This document shows, in pieces, positions 15,005 to 24,248 of a DNA stretch of 33,051 nt (position 1 is the stretch's first letter; the number at the start of each line of letters is the position of its first letter). The stretch spans positions 1-33,051 of IMG/VR virus record IMGVR_UViG_3300020423_000007, one strand, 5' to 3'. The notes under the pieces were generated by a model. The model had not been told where the DNA came from, made no database searches, and was given only the letters and a program-made list of their open reading frames with translations. The translations under genes and the position numbers were made by a program. The stretch is from a virus.

Positions 15005-16128
15005 TGCATTATTTTGAATACGCTTCAGCAGATGCAACATTGTATGAGGGTCCAGTTACTCAATCTCAAAATACTGGAATGGATGAAATATTAGAAATAA
15101 GAAAAGATACTAATAATAATGCTTCAATAATAAATGTTTCAAGAGCGGTAATTAAATTTGATTTATCCTATATTTCACAGTCCATTCACTCTGGATTAAT
15201 TCCATCTTCATCATCAGATCCAAAATTTTATTTAAATTTATATGATGCAAATTCATCTAATTTAACGACTAGTCAATCTTTATATGGATATGCGGTAAGT
15301 CAATCTTGGACAGCAGGAGAAGGTAAATTTTATGATGACCCAAAAGATGAAGAAGGAGTGAGTTGGAGATATAGGCACGGAAAAGTAGATACTACACAAT
15401 GGATAAGTGGTAGTAATAATACTGGTGGTACTTGGTATACTGGAAGTGGAGCTGAAGCTTCTCAATCTTTTGAATGGGAAACTACTGATATGCGTATGGA
15501 TGTAACTGATATTATGTGGAGATGGTTACATGATACTGTACCAAATGAAGGATTTATGGTAAAGAGAAGTGGTAGTGTTGGTAATGCGGATGATAATGTT
15601 GAAGAAGGAAATACTACAAAATATGGTCATTTTGCATTTTTTAGTAGAGAAACAGATACAATCTATCAACCAAAATTAGAAGTAGTTTGGAACGATTCTG
15701 CGTGGGCAACTGGTTCTTTAAATCCATTAGTTACTGCAGATTTAGAAGATTTAGTAGTTTATATGAAAGGATTAAGACCTGATTATAAAGAAAATTCAAA
15801 AGTAAAATTTAGACTTGTAGGTAGAGAAAGATATCCTACTAAAACATATTCTTCAACTACCGTTTCTGATAGTGTAACTGTTAAATATTTACCAAGTGCT
15901 TCTTGTTATTATCAAATAAAAGATGCATTGACCGAAGATGTAATGGTACCTTATGGGTCTGGTTCTTATTTATCAAGTGATAGCTCGGGTAATTATTTTA
16001 ATCTTTGGTTAAATGGATTACAGGCTGAAAGATTTTATCAAATAGAATATAAAGTTGTAAGTGGAAGTGGTGTAAGTCAAACAGTAAATTATTATGGTGG
16101 TGATTTTAAATTCAAAGTGAGTAGATAA
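15004..16128 (+). CDS. DNRLRE-like tail or baseplate protein
   Basis: A 374-residue protein. Residues about 1-240 resemble a DNRLRE-type beta sandwich: a start with repeated polar strands (EYASADATLYEGPVTQS), INVSRAVIKFDLSYI, YGYAVSQSWTAGEGKF, a WRYRHG turn, and closing FFSRETDTIYQPKLEVVW. The C-terminal part (about 245-374) looks like another beta domain ending GGDFKFKVSR. The DNRLRE fold occurs in exported and virion-surface proteins. Located between the gp6-like protein and the large tail protein, so it is probably a wedge-linked or fibre-linked structural protein. Ser/Gly/Thr-rich, as are its neighbours. Confidence 0.55.
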   Translation: MHYFEYASADATLYEGPVTQSQNTGMDEILEIRKDTNNNASIINVSRAVIKFDLSYISQSIHSGLIPSSSSDPKFYLNLYDANSSNLTTSQSLYGYAVSQSWTAGEGKFYDDPKDEEGVSWRYRHGKVDTTQWISGSNNTGGTWYTGSGAEASQSFEWETTDMRMDVTDIMWRWLHDTVPNEGFMVKRSGSVGNADDNVEEGNTTKYGHFAFFSRETDTIYQPKLEVVWNDSAWATGSLNPLVTADLEDLVVYMKGLRPDYKENSKVKFRLVGRERYPTKTYSSTTVSDSVTVKYLPSASCYYQIKDALTEDVMVPYGSGSYLSSDSSGNYFNLWLNGLQAERFYQIEYKVVSGSGVSQTVNYYGGDFKFKVSR

Positions 16129-16745
16129 TGCCTTATAGTAAGGAAGAAATAAAGCATTTAGCATTTGTTAGAAGGTTAAGAGAAAAAAATGCAGTTCAAT
16201 ATCTTGCGGATAGAGATGTATATTTAACTGAATGGGTAAAAAACCCCGCATCTAGGGGGGGCAAGGCAGACAGATATGGCCGAGTGACCTATGGATGGGA
16301 AAAGGAACTTGGAAAAATCACACCAGGACAAGCTTTAAATATGGCACCTAGGACAGACGTAAATGGAAGACTGGTATATAATTTATATCAGGACATTCAA
16401 AGTGGAAATCTTCAACAAAGTATAAATTTTATTAGCCGACAAGTAGCTTATCCAGGCAGTACTATGGCTACAGGATATGATGTAGAACTTACAGTTAATT
16501 TTGTTGAAACTATCAGTCAGGGGAGAGACAGATTTGTTCCTCACTCTGCGGTAAAAGTTATAGATAATAGATTTAAAGAGGTAGATTATTTAACATCAGG
16601 TACTAGTGAATATACAAGTATTGCTGATACCACATCAGATACAACAAGCGGAGATACTGGTTCCACCAGTAGTAATTCCTCTAGTGGCGGAGGTTCTGGA
16701 GGTTCTGGTGGATCACAATATAGTAATCAAGTTACAATTACATAG
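16128..16745 (+). CDS. Structural protein with Ser/Gly-rich tail (205 aa)
   Basis: A 205-residue protein coupled to the previous gene by a one-base overlap. Residues 1-30 are a basic helix (SKEEIKHLAFVRRLREKNAV). The middle has a predicted beta domain (ATGYDVELTVNFVETISQGR). The C-terminal 45 residues are a flexible Ser/Thr/Gly-rich linker (TSGDTGSTSSNSSSGGGSGG). Such linkers occur in proteins bridging tail parts. A G+C-rich stretch lies at about 16240-16330, unlike its neighbours. No family was recognised. Confidence 0.6.
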   Translation: MPYSKEEIKHLAFVRRLREKNAVQYLADRDVYLTEWVKNPASRGGKADRYGRVTYGWEKELGKITPGQALNMAPRTDVNGRLVYNLYQDIQSGNLQQSINFISRQVAYPGSTMATGYDVELTVNFVETISQGRDRFVPHSAVKVIDNRFKEVDYLTSGTSEYTSIADTTSDTTSGDTGSTSSNSSSGGGSGGSGGSQYSNQVTIT

Positions 16746-16755
16746 TGGTGAATAA

Positions 16756-19700
16756 ATGAGTTATTTAATTCCAGATAATATAAAAAGTAATATAAGATAT
16801 GATAGGGATTCTTATAATCATGCAACTTATTCTCCGTTAGGTACGATGCAAAGTCCTATAGGTCCTAGAGATTTTATTTTAATGACTGCTGTTTATACTG
16901 ATTCAGGTATTGCAGCAGGTAGTAATATTATATCACTTGATACGGCTTTAGAAGAAAACCATAAAATTAATTTAGCTGATGCAGTAAATTCGATGGGAAT
17001 ATTAAGTGGTAACATTACACTACAATATAGTTTTTTACGTTGTGAAGCAGGTTCACATCAAACAGTATTAATAGATAGAGAACGAAATTTTTATAGAGAT
17101 ACAGTTGTAACAAATAATGGCAAAATGTATAAAAATACTGTTTCTCCTAACGGAGATCCAGATGAAGCTTTTTGGGCCAATGTAATTTCATCAAACGAAG
17201 ATATAGAAGAGTTTAGAGTTTTTTCTAAACGATTTACTTATGAAATTTCTAATATTTCACCAGCAAGAGATGAAATTGAAGTTAAATTAAAAAATGGTTT
17301 GACTGGGAATACATTTTACCAAAGTCAATTTGATGACTTTAAAACTGGACACGAAGATAAATTATCTTATAAGTCTGATGATATTAGTTATCAGATAGTA
17401 GATACTAATAAATTACAGGCATGGGATGCATCTAGTATGGCAGCAGGAGACCCCATTGTTTCATTTGGCAATTCACCCAACGTTGAAACTTTTTCTGATA
17501 TAACAGTAGAAATTCCCAAAGCTTTTATTGTATCTACTAGGGAAGAAGAAAATATAACGGTTACTAGAGAAGTATATATGGAACCTAAACCAGTTCATGT
17601 ACCTTCCGCTCAACAATCTCAAGAGTCCCCAATGGGGCAGTGGGTATATGTTATAGATTGGAGTGGAGACTCGTCCTCACCTGGATCATGGCTTCCAAAT
17701 GTAGAAGGATTAGAAATAACGGATGAGGGAGCAATATTATATCCAGGAAATTTGATTACAGGTATGCCATTAGATGTAGCTTCTAATCTAGAGACGTTTC
17801 ATGAAAATTCAAAAGAAACTCTAACAACTCCTCTAATACCAGGTTTTCCATCAACAGATGATTTAATTGTATATAGTCAATCAGATGTTGTTCAAACTAC
17901 TAATGACGCTAATGCAAACCCCCTAGATGATGCTGGGGCTGCTGACTTTGGTAATTCTGAAGCTTCAAATTTAAAAGCAATTCACTTTTCTGAACCTTTT
18001 AAAGCTTGGTTTAATAATAATGCTAATGGATTATTTCATCATCCCCTATATGGTAGTAAATTACCAACAGATTCGCAATTATTATTTTATTTTGTAGAAA
18101 AATCTACCTCTGGAACTTCTACTGAACATTTAGGTATGTTGCAAATATTATTATCTGATTTTCTTGTGAGTAGAGAAGATTGTATAGAGAAATTATTAGC
18201 TGATTATATGTATGTCGATCCTGACCCAACAGCAGCAAAATATTTTAGAGAAGTTGAAAATAAAGAGCGAGTTATGGTAACTGATTACGCGCCATATAGA
18301 GCTAAGCTTATTGGTTATGATCGAGAGGGTGATAAGGTAAGTTGTTTTAATATTAAACATGACTATGAGGGAGAGTGGGATGGTACGAGGAGATTAGCGC
18401 AGACAATTGAAGAAGCAGCCGAAGTAATTGGTATTACTTATGAATCTATAAATACTGATATAAAGGAAATTAATTTTTATATTGGGGCAAAGCAGATGAT
18501 GGATTTAACGTATTATGCCGTTGTAGGACAATCCGCATTACATCTTATTATAAATAAATTAGATTTAGACGACACAATGGTTTTAAAATTATATAATCCG
18601 TTATCAAATAATGTGCAGTTGGGTGATGATATATATTTTACTAGGGAAGTAGCATCACATAGAGAATTTGATTTAAATTTAAATGATTTTACACAACCAA
18701 TAATACCTGATACTATATTGAGATTACCGTCAGGAACTTCTGTTGGTGAGCCAATAGTTAGAAATAGATCAACTGAATATCAAAATTGGGATGATTTATT
18801 ATTTAAGAGTAGCTCATTAGCACAGGACATAGAAAGAGATATTATAAGTGGGTCTGTGAATCAAGTGCGCTTAAATATAGATTATTCAAATTATGATAAG
18901 TTTATGAAATTTGGTTCTGCAGAAAAGCGATTGGAAAATTTTAAAACTAAATTAGGAAAGATAGAATTACATAACGCTTACAGTCAATCAATTGCAGGCA
19001 CATATTATGATACAGGATATTTGGGAAATGACCCAAATACCGCAATAGCAAGTGCGGGAACTGATGCTAGAAAATGGGAAATTGCTAATAGTGAAATTAT
19101 AAATAATTTTGATGGATATGAACGATATTTGTATTTTGAAAGTTCTTCATTTAAATCTGGTAGTAGTTCTCAATATTCATCAGCTAGTGTTGATTTATTA
19201 TATGATGCATCATGGCCTAAGAAAAATACTACTAAACCGTATATTTTATCTGAAATAACTTCTTCAGAGGCAATAACATGGTATGATAATCAAATAATAA
19301 GTGCATCAGATTTTGATCATGAAAATAGAGATAGATTATTATATCATTTACCCGAGCATATTAGAGATGATACAGATAATACTGCTTTTACAAAATTTGT
19401 AGATATGACTGGGCATCATTTTGATAATATAAAAAATTATATTGATAGATTTGGTCAAATTTATGAAATTGATGAACAATTAGATAAAGGATTATCTAAA
19501 CAACTCATTTATAGTGTAGCAAAGGGGTTTGGTTGGAATCTACAAGACGGATATGATTTAGCTAAATTAGATAAGTTCTTTTTTGGTAAATCAGTAGATA
19601 AAACTAATTTTGCTACAACTCTTTATGCTAGCTCTTCATTACAGGATATTTCACGAGAAGTCTGGAAAAGAATTATAGCCAATATGCCTTTATTTTTAAA

Positions 19701-22338
19701 ATCACGTGGTACTGTTGAATCGTTGAAAGGATTAATAAATTGTTATGGTATACCATCTACAATATTGAGAGTTAGAGAATATGGTGGTCCAACTATTACG
19801 GATGTAGAACCTATATATGAAACAAGTAGGAAATTTACAAAAGCTTTAGATTTTAAAGCATCTCAATATGTTTCTGGTTCTTGGTCACATTCGTTAGGAT
19901 TGGGTAATGCACAAACAGCAAATTCTATGGAGTTTAGATTTAAAGCAGCATCAAGTTCTGATCAGACATTAGTTCAGGGTGGTAATGGAACTACTGGTGA
20001 CCAATTTGGAATTTATTTAAAAGATAATGGTTCTTCAGATAATATTGGTAGATTATCATTTACATTAAGTGGGTCTGCTGGATATGTTACTGCATCAACA
20101 GAACCATTACCATTTTATAATGGTGATTTTTGGTCTGTAATGTTGGCAAAAGAAACAGTTACAGATGAGTTATTGAAGGGAGAGGATGATGTAACTAATA
20201 TATTTGAAACTGGATCATTACAACGACCATTTAAAGATTGGGTTGACGCAACTGCTGAAATAGTGAGCGGAAGCACAGAAGTTTATACTGGAAAGTATGC
20301 TATTAAGGTTACACAAACTGGAGCCAAATCTGAAAATTCTGATAGAATTACCGCATTTTCATCTCCGTCTTTTAATGATGATGGACAAATAGGAGCATAC
20401 GGAGATGCTAGATTTGTAACTGCATCTATGGGAGAAGAATATGAATTTTCAGTATATGCTAAAACAGGAAATGTAAACGGAGGTCATCTATTCTTCACGT
20501 TATCAGAGTTGGCATCAGATGGAAAACAAATAAATTCTAGGACGTACGGTACCGTTGTTACTAAAAAATGGAAATTACATACTTTCAGGATTGGAGTTAG
20601 AGAAAAATCTACAGCTCATGTAGGACTAAAATTAGAATTCACCACTCATACAGGTTTATCGAACCGAACTATATTTTTAGACGGTGGAAAACTTACACGA
20701 ATTTTTGATGAACGAAACGAAGTTGTTGCTGGAGATAATAATGTTGTTTATAATTTAGTTGCTAAACAATATGATGCTGGCAGAGATGTAATTCAATATA
20801 CTGGTAATGCCAGATTGGATATACCAGGTGATCAAAATGCGGCATCAGCATCATATAATACTGCATATAATAATACTGGTTCACTTTATATAGGTGGATA
20901 TACTACAAATGATTTTGGTGGGCAATTTAGTGGTTCTATGATGGAATTTAGAATATGGAAATCTAGATTAGACGAAAAATACTTTGATGAGCATGTAGAA
21001 AATCCACAATCTTATGCGGGAAATAGTGTAAGTGCTTCATTTCAGGATATTGCTTTACGATATAGTTTTAATGAATCTAAGAATCATAATAGTGACACAA
21101 CTGTTAGGGATACTTCAACGGATCAATCTTCACCGATTGCTGGAATAGCTACTGGATTTGCAGATGAAACAAGTTATTCTGATGTTGTTGATAGAACAAA
21201 ATTTCCACTACCAAAATTAGGTGGGATTAGAAGAAATTCAAATAAAATAAGAATTGAAAAAGCACACTATCTAGACCGAATAGGCGAAAATATAAATTTA
21301 AGTCCAACAAATAGAGTTGAAATATCATCGTATGATAGAGCACCAGTAGATTTAAGTCGAGTAGGAGTATATTTTTCTCCAGCCGATGTTATAAATCAAG
21401 ATATAGTGAATCAATTATCAGATTTTAATTTTGATCAGTATCTTGGAGATCCAAGAGATGACGAAGAATCTCAATATAGAGATTTAGATACTGTAAAATT
21501 AGAATATTTTAAGAAATATACTGGTGCTAATAATTTTTGGGATTATTTAAGATTATTAAACTATTATGATCATTCATTATTTACACAATTAGAATCTTTA
21601 CTACCAGCAAGGAGTCAAGCTGTTGTTGGAGTATTACTAGAGAATAATATATTAGAAAGAAATAAACAATCTATAAACCACCCAACATTTGAAAATCCAA
21701 TTTTTGAAGATACTGTTAAATTAAAAGAAGAAGATGGTGGTTTTGTTTCATCAAGTGCTGTAAATAATTATTTAGAAGTTACTCAAAATGTAACTAGACT
21801 AGATAGGGAAATGGATGAAGATTCTACATATGAATTTTATTCAGATAATCAATATTATGAATCAACTATTAGTGGAGATATTTTTTCTAAACCATCAATA
21901 AGAGATTTAAATAGAGTAGATACTTTAGGACATTATGGAAGAAATTATACAACTGCTAGTATTTATTCAGGAGGACCAACAACTGTTTTTACGGAAGCAC
22001 TTACCACGATAAATAATCAAAGATCTTCCAAATTTAATAAAAAACCAATGTATATTTATAGTAGTAAGGAAAATTTTGCACAGGGAACAGCGGCTTCTGT
22101 TTCTTTTGTAACTTCTAGTTTTGAAAAAATAACTGAATATTCAACAGGATTACGTAGAATTAATTTTGAAGGTAGTAAAAATACAGATACTACTGCTTTA
22201 TCAACATTAGATGCTAATGGAAAGAAGGATTATAGTCCAGTTACCTACATATTAACAAATCCATATGCATTAGTAGGTGATGCACGTGAAAGTGTACAGT
22301 TAAGAACAGAATTTGATACTGGAAACGAAAATGATTAA
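16756..22338 (+). CDS. Giant tail protein with tail-protein-I-like, LamG and carbohydrate-binding modules
   Basis: A 1860-residue virion protein, probably part of the baseplate periphery or fibre base. Approximate layout: 1-250 N-terminal region with beta-rich segments (ISLDTALEENHKINLADAVN); 858-1011 a segment like phage tail protein I (DRLLYHLPEHIRDD; IIANMPLFLKSRGTVESLKG); 1028-1131 first half of a LamG/concanavalin-like sandwich; 1170-1315 a CBM4/9-like carbohydrate-binding module apparently inserted in it (GKYAIKVTQTG; TIFLDGGKLTRIF); 1331-1420 second LamG half (GSMMEFRIWKSRLDEKYFDE); 1538-1636 a helical conserved segment (FDQYLGDPRDDEESQY; NNFWDYLRLLNYYDHS). Sugar-binding modules suggest recognition of host surface glycans. 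No T4 one-to-one counterpart was recognised, though it occupies the position of gp7/gp8. Confidence 0.7.
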   Translation: MSYLIPDNIKSNIRYDRDSYNHATYSPLGTMQSPIGPRDFILMTAVYTDSGIAAGSNIISLDTALEENHKINLADAVNSMGILSGNITLQYSFLRCEAGSHQTVLIDRERNFYRDTVVTNNGKMYKNTVSPNGDPDEAFWANVISSNEDIEEFRVFSKRFTYEISNISPARDEIEVKLKNGLTGNTFYQSQFDDFKTGHEDKLSYKSDDISYQIVDTNKLQAWDASSMAAGDPIVSFGNSPNVETFSDITVEIPKAFIVSTREEENITVTREVYMEPKPVHVPSAQQSQESPMGQWVYVIDWSGDSSSPGSWLPNVEGLEITDEGAILYPGNLITGMPLDVASNLETFHENSKETLTTPLIPGFPSTDDLIVYSQSDVVQTTNDANANPLDDAGAADFGNSEASNLKAIHFSEPFKAWFNNNANGLFHHPLYGSKLPTDSQLLFYFVEKSTSGTSTEHLGMLQILLSDFLVSREDCIEKLLADYMYVDPDPTAAKYFREVENKERVMVTDYAPYRAKLIGYDREGDKVSCFNIKHDYEGEWDGTRRLAQTIEEAAEVIGITYESINTDIKEINFYIGAKQMMDLTYYAVVGQSALHLIINKLDLDDTMVLKLYNPLSNNVQLGDDIYFTREVASHREFDLNLNDFTQPIIPDTILRLPSGTSVGEPIVRNRSTEYQNWDDLLFKSSSLAQDIERDIISGSVNQVRLNIDYSNYDKFMKFGSAEKRLENFKTKLGKIELHNAYSQSIAGTYYDTGYLGNDPNTAIASAGTDARKWEIANSEIINNFDGYERYLYFESSSFKSGSSSQYSSASVDLLYDASWPKKNTTKPYILSEITSSEAITWYDNQIISASDFDHENRDRLLYHLPEHIRDDTDNTAFTKFVDMTGHHFDNIKNYIDRFGQIYEIDEQLDKGLSKQLIYSVAKGFGWNLQDGYDLAKLDKFFFGKSVDKTNFATTLYASSSLQDISREVWKRIIANMPLFLKSRGTVESLKGLINCYGIPSTILRVREYGGPTITDVEPIYETSRKFTKALDFKASQYVSGSWSHSLGLGNAQTANSMEFRFKAASSSDQTLVQGGNGTTGDQFGIYLKDNGSSDNIGRLSFTLSGSAGYVTASTEPLPFYNGDFWSVMLAKETVTDELLKGEDDVTNIFETGSLQRPFKDWVDATAEIVSGSTEVYTGKYAIKVTQTGAKSENSDRITAFSSPSFNDDGQIGAYGDARFVTASMGEEYEFSVYAKTGNVNGGHLFFTLSELASDGKQINSRTYGTVVTKKWKLHTFRIGVREKSTAHVGLKLEFTTHTGLSNRTIFLDGGKLTRIFDERNEVVAGDNNVVYNLVAKQYDAGRDVIQYTGNARLDIPGDQNAASASYNTAYNNTGSLYIGGYTTNDFGGQFSGSMMEFRIWKSRLDEKYFDEHVENPQSYAGNSVSASFQDIALRYSFNESKNHNSDTTVRDTSTDQSSPIAGIATGFADETSYSDVVDRTKFPLPKLGGIRRNSNKIRIEKAHYLDRIGENINLSPTNRVEISSYDRAPVDLSRVGVYFSPADVINQDIVNQLSDFNFDQYLGDPRDDEESQYRDLDTVKLEYFKKYTGANNFWDYLRLLNYYDHSLFTQLESLLPARSQAVVGVLLENNILERNKQSINHPTFENPIFEDTVKLKEEDGGFVSSSAVNNYLEVTQNVTRLDREMDEDSTYEFYSDNQYYESTISGDIFSKPSIRDLNRVDTLGHYGRNYTTASIYSGGPTTVFTEALTTINNQRSSKFNKKPMYIYSSKENFAQGTAASVSFVTSSFEKITEYSTGLRRINFEGSKNTDTTALSTLDANGKKDYSPVTYILTNPYALVGDARESVQLRTEFDTGNEND

Positions 22339-22355
22339 TAAACTTAATTTATATA

Positions 22356-22363
22356 TATTTATA
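22356..22363. promoter_or_regulatory. Candidate AT-rich promoter element (TATTTATA)
   Basis: TATTTATA in the 76-base gap before the gene at 22415, as in gaps at 5624, 9348 and 9380. It is followed at once by the hairpin at 22363-22380. Confidence 0.25.
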
Positions 22364-22380
22364 GATAACAAAGGTTGTCT
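22363..22380 (+). other. Hairpin in the leader of the 22415 gene
   Basis: AGATAAC (22363-22369) pairs with GTTGTCT (22374-22380), 7 pairs with one G-U, around loop AAAG. No U-run follows. It may be a weak terminator for the giant gene or a transcript-stabilising structure. Confidence 0.4.
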
Positions 22381-22414
22381 GTGATCATATATTACAAATC
22401 GAAGGAATTGAAAA

Positions 22415-23122
22415 ATGGCGTATTTAAATAAAACAACTCAGGTATTGAAGGCTATTCTTACCAATAAAGGTAGAGAAAAGCTAGCTCAAGGAGCTTTTAA
22501 TGTATCTCATTTCGCATTAGCAGATGATGAAATAGATTATACATTGTGGGATACCGCACATCCATCTGGTTCAGACTATTATGGAACAGTTATAGAAAAT
22601 TTACCATTATTAGAACCAGTTCCAAATGAAACTAGTGTAATGCGATATAAACTTTTAAGAAGTACAGATCATTTAGATAAAAGTGCTGGAATGAAGATGG
22701 CTACTATTGGAGGTTCTTTTAATAATAAAGTAAATTCTAATAGTGGAATATTAGATTTAAGTTGGAAAAATGTTAGTAATGTTGGAGATGAGGATTCTAT
22801 ACAATGTACTACAGTTAATTTACATTCAAACTCTGCTCCAGAGGGATATTCTTATACATTACTTAATACAAATATAGCTTATTTATATTTAGATGATAAT
22901 CCAACAACTGCGGGTAGATTTGCACAACCAACTGAACAATCTTTAAGATTCAGAGCTTCACAGACATTAATAGCGCCAGCAGGCAATAATACTATGAAAA
23001 TTAAAGCCAAAAGAATTACAAGTACACAAGATGCTTCAAAGACAACGTGTATAGTTACTGGATTAATGTCAGGTGCAACTGCAGCTTTGACAATTAGAAT
23101 TAATTATAAGGCAACTGAATAA
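22415..23122 (+). CDS. Tail-associated structural protein, paralogue A
   Basis: A 235-residue protein whose first 70 residues are closely related to the next gene: NKGREKLAQGAFNVSHFALA then DDEIDYTLWDTAHPSGSDYY versus LGRQQLATSGDLKISKFALA then DDGIDYNLFDVTHTSGPDYY. The remainder is beta-rich and polar (LDLSWKNVSNVGDE; KTTCIVTGLMSGATAALTIR). The shared N-terminal module is probably an attachment or oligomerisation domain; the C-terminal part would be specific. AAGGA precedes the ATG. Its stop overlaps the paralogue's start by one base. Confidence 0.65.
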   Translation: MAYLNKTTQVLKAILTNKGREKLAQGAFNVSHFALADDEIDYTLWDTAHPSGSDYYGTVIENLPLLEPVPNETSVMRYKLLRSTDHLDKSAGMKMATIGGSFNNKVNSNSGILDLSWKNVSNVGDEDSIQCTTVNLHSNSAPEGYSYTLLNTNIAYLYLDDNPTTAGRFAQPTEQSLRFRASQTLIAPAGNNTMKIKAKRITSTQDASKTTCIVTGLMSGATAALTIRINYKATE

Positions 23123-23601
23123 TGGCATTTTTGGATAAAAGCGTAACAGTATTTGTAGACGCAGTTTTGACAGAATTGGGTAGACAACAGTTAGCAACTT
23201 CTGGTGATCTTAAAATAAGCAAATTTGCATTAGCAGATGATGGTATAGATTATAATCTTTTTGATGTTACACATACTAGTGGACCTGATTATTATGATAA
23301 TGCTATTTTAAATATGCCTTTATTGGAAGTTATGACTAGAAGTGTAGCGGTAGCTGAAGATGGAAAAGATGGAGCAATGAAATTTCCGCTGAAAGATACA
23401 CTAGATGATACAGTAGATACTATTCTTATAACTGGGGTTCCAACATCTACAGAAACAGTAGGAGCTTTTGATTATTTTGTGATTTCACCAGTTACAGAAA
23501 ATTTTGGGGAAGATGAAGAATATACTCTAACTTTACCAGACGATGTTTTTATTGATGTATTTAAAGAAGGTGAAGTAATAACAGTAGAAGAGAGTGGATA
23601 A
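23122..23601 (+). CDS. Tail-associated structural protein, paralogue B
   Basis: A 159-residue protein with the N-terminal module of the preceding gene (about residues 1-75) but a shorter, acidic C-terminal part (KDTLDDTVDTILITGVPTST; YTLTLPDDVFIDVFKEGEVI). The tandem arrangement and one-base overlap indicate duplication followed by divergence of the C-terminus. Function unknown; a minor tail or fibre component is likely by position. Confidence 0.6.
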   Translation: MAFLDKSVTVFVDAVLTELGRQQLATSGDLKISKFALADDGIDYNLFDVTHTSGPDYYDNAILNMPLLEVMTRSVAVAEDGKDGAMKFPLKDTLDDTVDTILITGVPTSTETVGAFDYFVISPVTENFGEDEEYTLTLPDDVFIDVFKEGEVITVEESG

Positions 23602-23617
23602 GGTAGGGGATTAATAA

Positions 23618-23911
23618 ATGCCATTTAAGACAAGAACAGGTAAAAAATTTATATTGGTAGCTAAATCAGTTGTTGGTAAAACTACAGGAACATTTCCAGA
23701 TAAAACAGTAACTATTTCAGGTAAAGGAGAAAAATCTGGAAAGGAATTTTCAACTGACATTACTATTAAGGCAGGGACACCAAAACGTATTTTAAATGGA
23801 TATTTATTTAATGTTGATGGCACATTATCATCACCGCCTCCACCGCCAGATCCAGATCCTCCTGTAGTAAAACCAACCGCAGGATTTACTTACAAGTCTG
23901 AGGATGGTTAA
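23618..23911 (+). CDS. Small structural protein ending in the first strand of a PKD domain
   Basis: A 97-residue protein: a basic beta-rich domain (about 1-72: RTGKKFILVAKSVVGK, TFPDKTVTISGKGEKSG), a proline-rich linker (SSPPPPPDPDPPVVK) and then PTAGFTYKSEDG followed directly by the stop codon at 23909. That last segment is how PKD (Ig-like) domains begin, and the rest of such a domain is encoded by the next frame, one base back. The gene therefore looks like the front part of a longer fusion interrupted by a frameshift, or a protein designed to be followed by a separate PKD chain. Confidence 0.6.
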   Translation: MPFKTRTGKKFILVAKSVVGKTTGTFPDKTVTISGKGEKSGKEFSTDITIKAGTPKRILNGYLFNVDGTLSSPPPPPDPDPPVVKPTAGFTYKSEDG

Positions 23912-23913
23912 GA

Positions 23914-24198
23914 ATGGCAGGACAACAAACATTAACAGCACCAGCTACTGTAGTATTTACGGATGCTTCAATAGGAGAAGCATTATCACATAGTTGGAAA
24001 TTTGGAGATGGTACCAATTCGGAAAATTTAAATCCGATACATACTTATCAAACTCCAGGTACTTATACAGTAGAATTAACTGTAACAACTCCAGATGATT
24101 TATCTGATACTGCTACTGCAGATATAGTAGTATATCAACAAAGTTCTGGTAATGGCAACGGCAACGGTGAAAATGGTAAGGACGACGTAATAGAGTAA
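23914..24198 (+). CDS. PKD (Ig-like) domain protein, possibly the split half of the preceding gene
   Basis: A 94-residue protein that is almost entirely a PKD domain: TAPATVVFTDASIGEALSHS, WKFGDGTNSENLNPIHTY, PGTYTVELTV, then a tail with NGNGNGENG repeats and acidic residues. PKD/Ig-like domains decorate phage tails and capsids and can bind cell-surface carbohydrates. GAGG at 23900-23903 provides a ribosome binding site 10 bases upstream of ATG 23914, so independent translation is possible. The frame is -1 relative to the previous gene and is open back to a TGA at 23899. No classical slippery heptamer is present in the overlap. Confidence 0.7.
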   Translation: MAGQQTLTAPATVVFTDASIGEALSHSWKFGDGTNSENLNPIHTYQTPGTYTVELTVTTPDDLSDTATADIVVYQQSSGNGNGNGENGKDDVIE

Positions 24199-24228
24199 AT
24201 GAAAATTTTTAATGAAAATAATATTTAA

Positions 24229-24236
24229 TATAAATA
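24229..24236 (+). promoter_or_regulatory. TATAAATA octamer before the 24249 gene (promoter uncertain)
   Basis: An exact match to the T4 late-promoter -10 consensus in + orientation. It directly abuts GGAG, so a transcript starting downstream would lose the ribosome binding site of ATG 24249. It is therefore doubtful for this gene. Confidence 0.2.
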
Positions 24237-24248
24237 GGAGAACATAAA

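Noticed and set aside
23895-23915. Programmed -1 frameshift site joining the two PKD parts
   Set aside because: The overlap of the two frames is only about ten bases and contains no X XXY YYZ heptamer; reported only as a possibility in findings.
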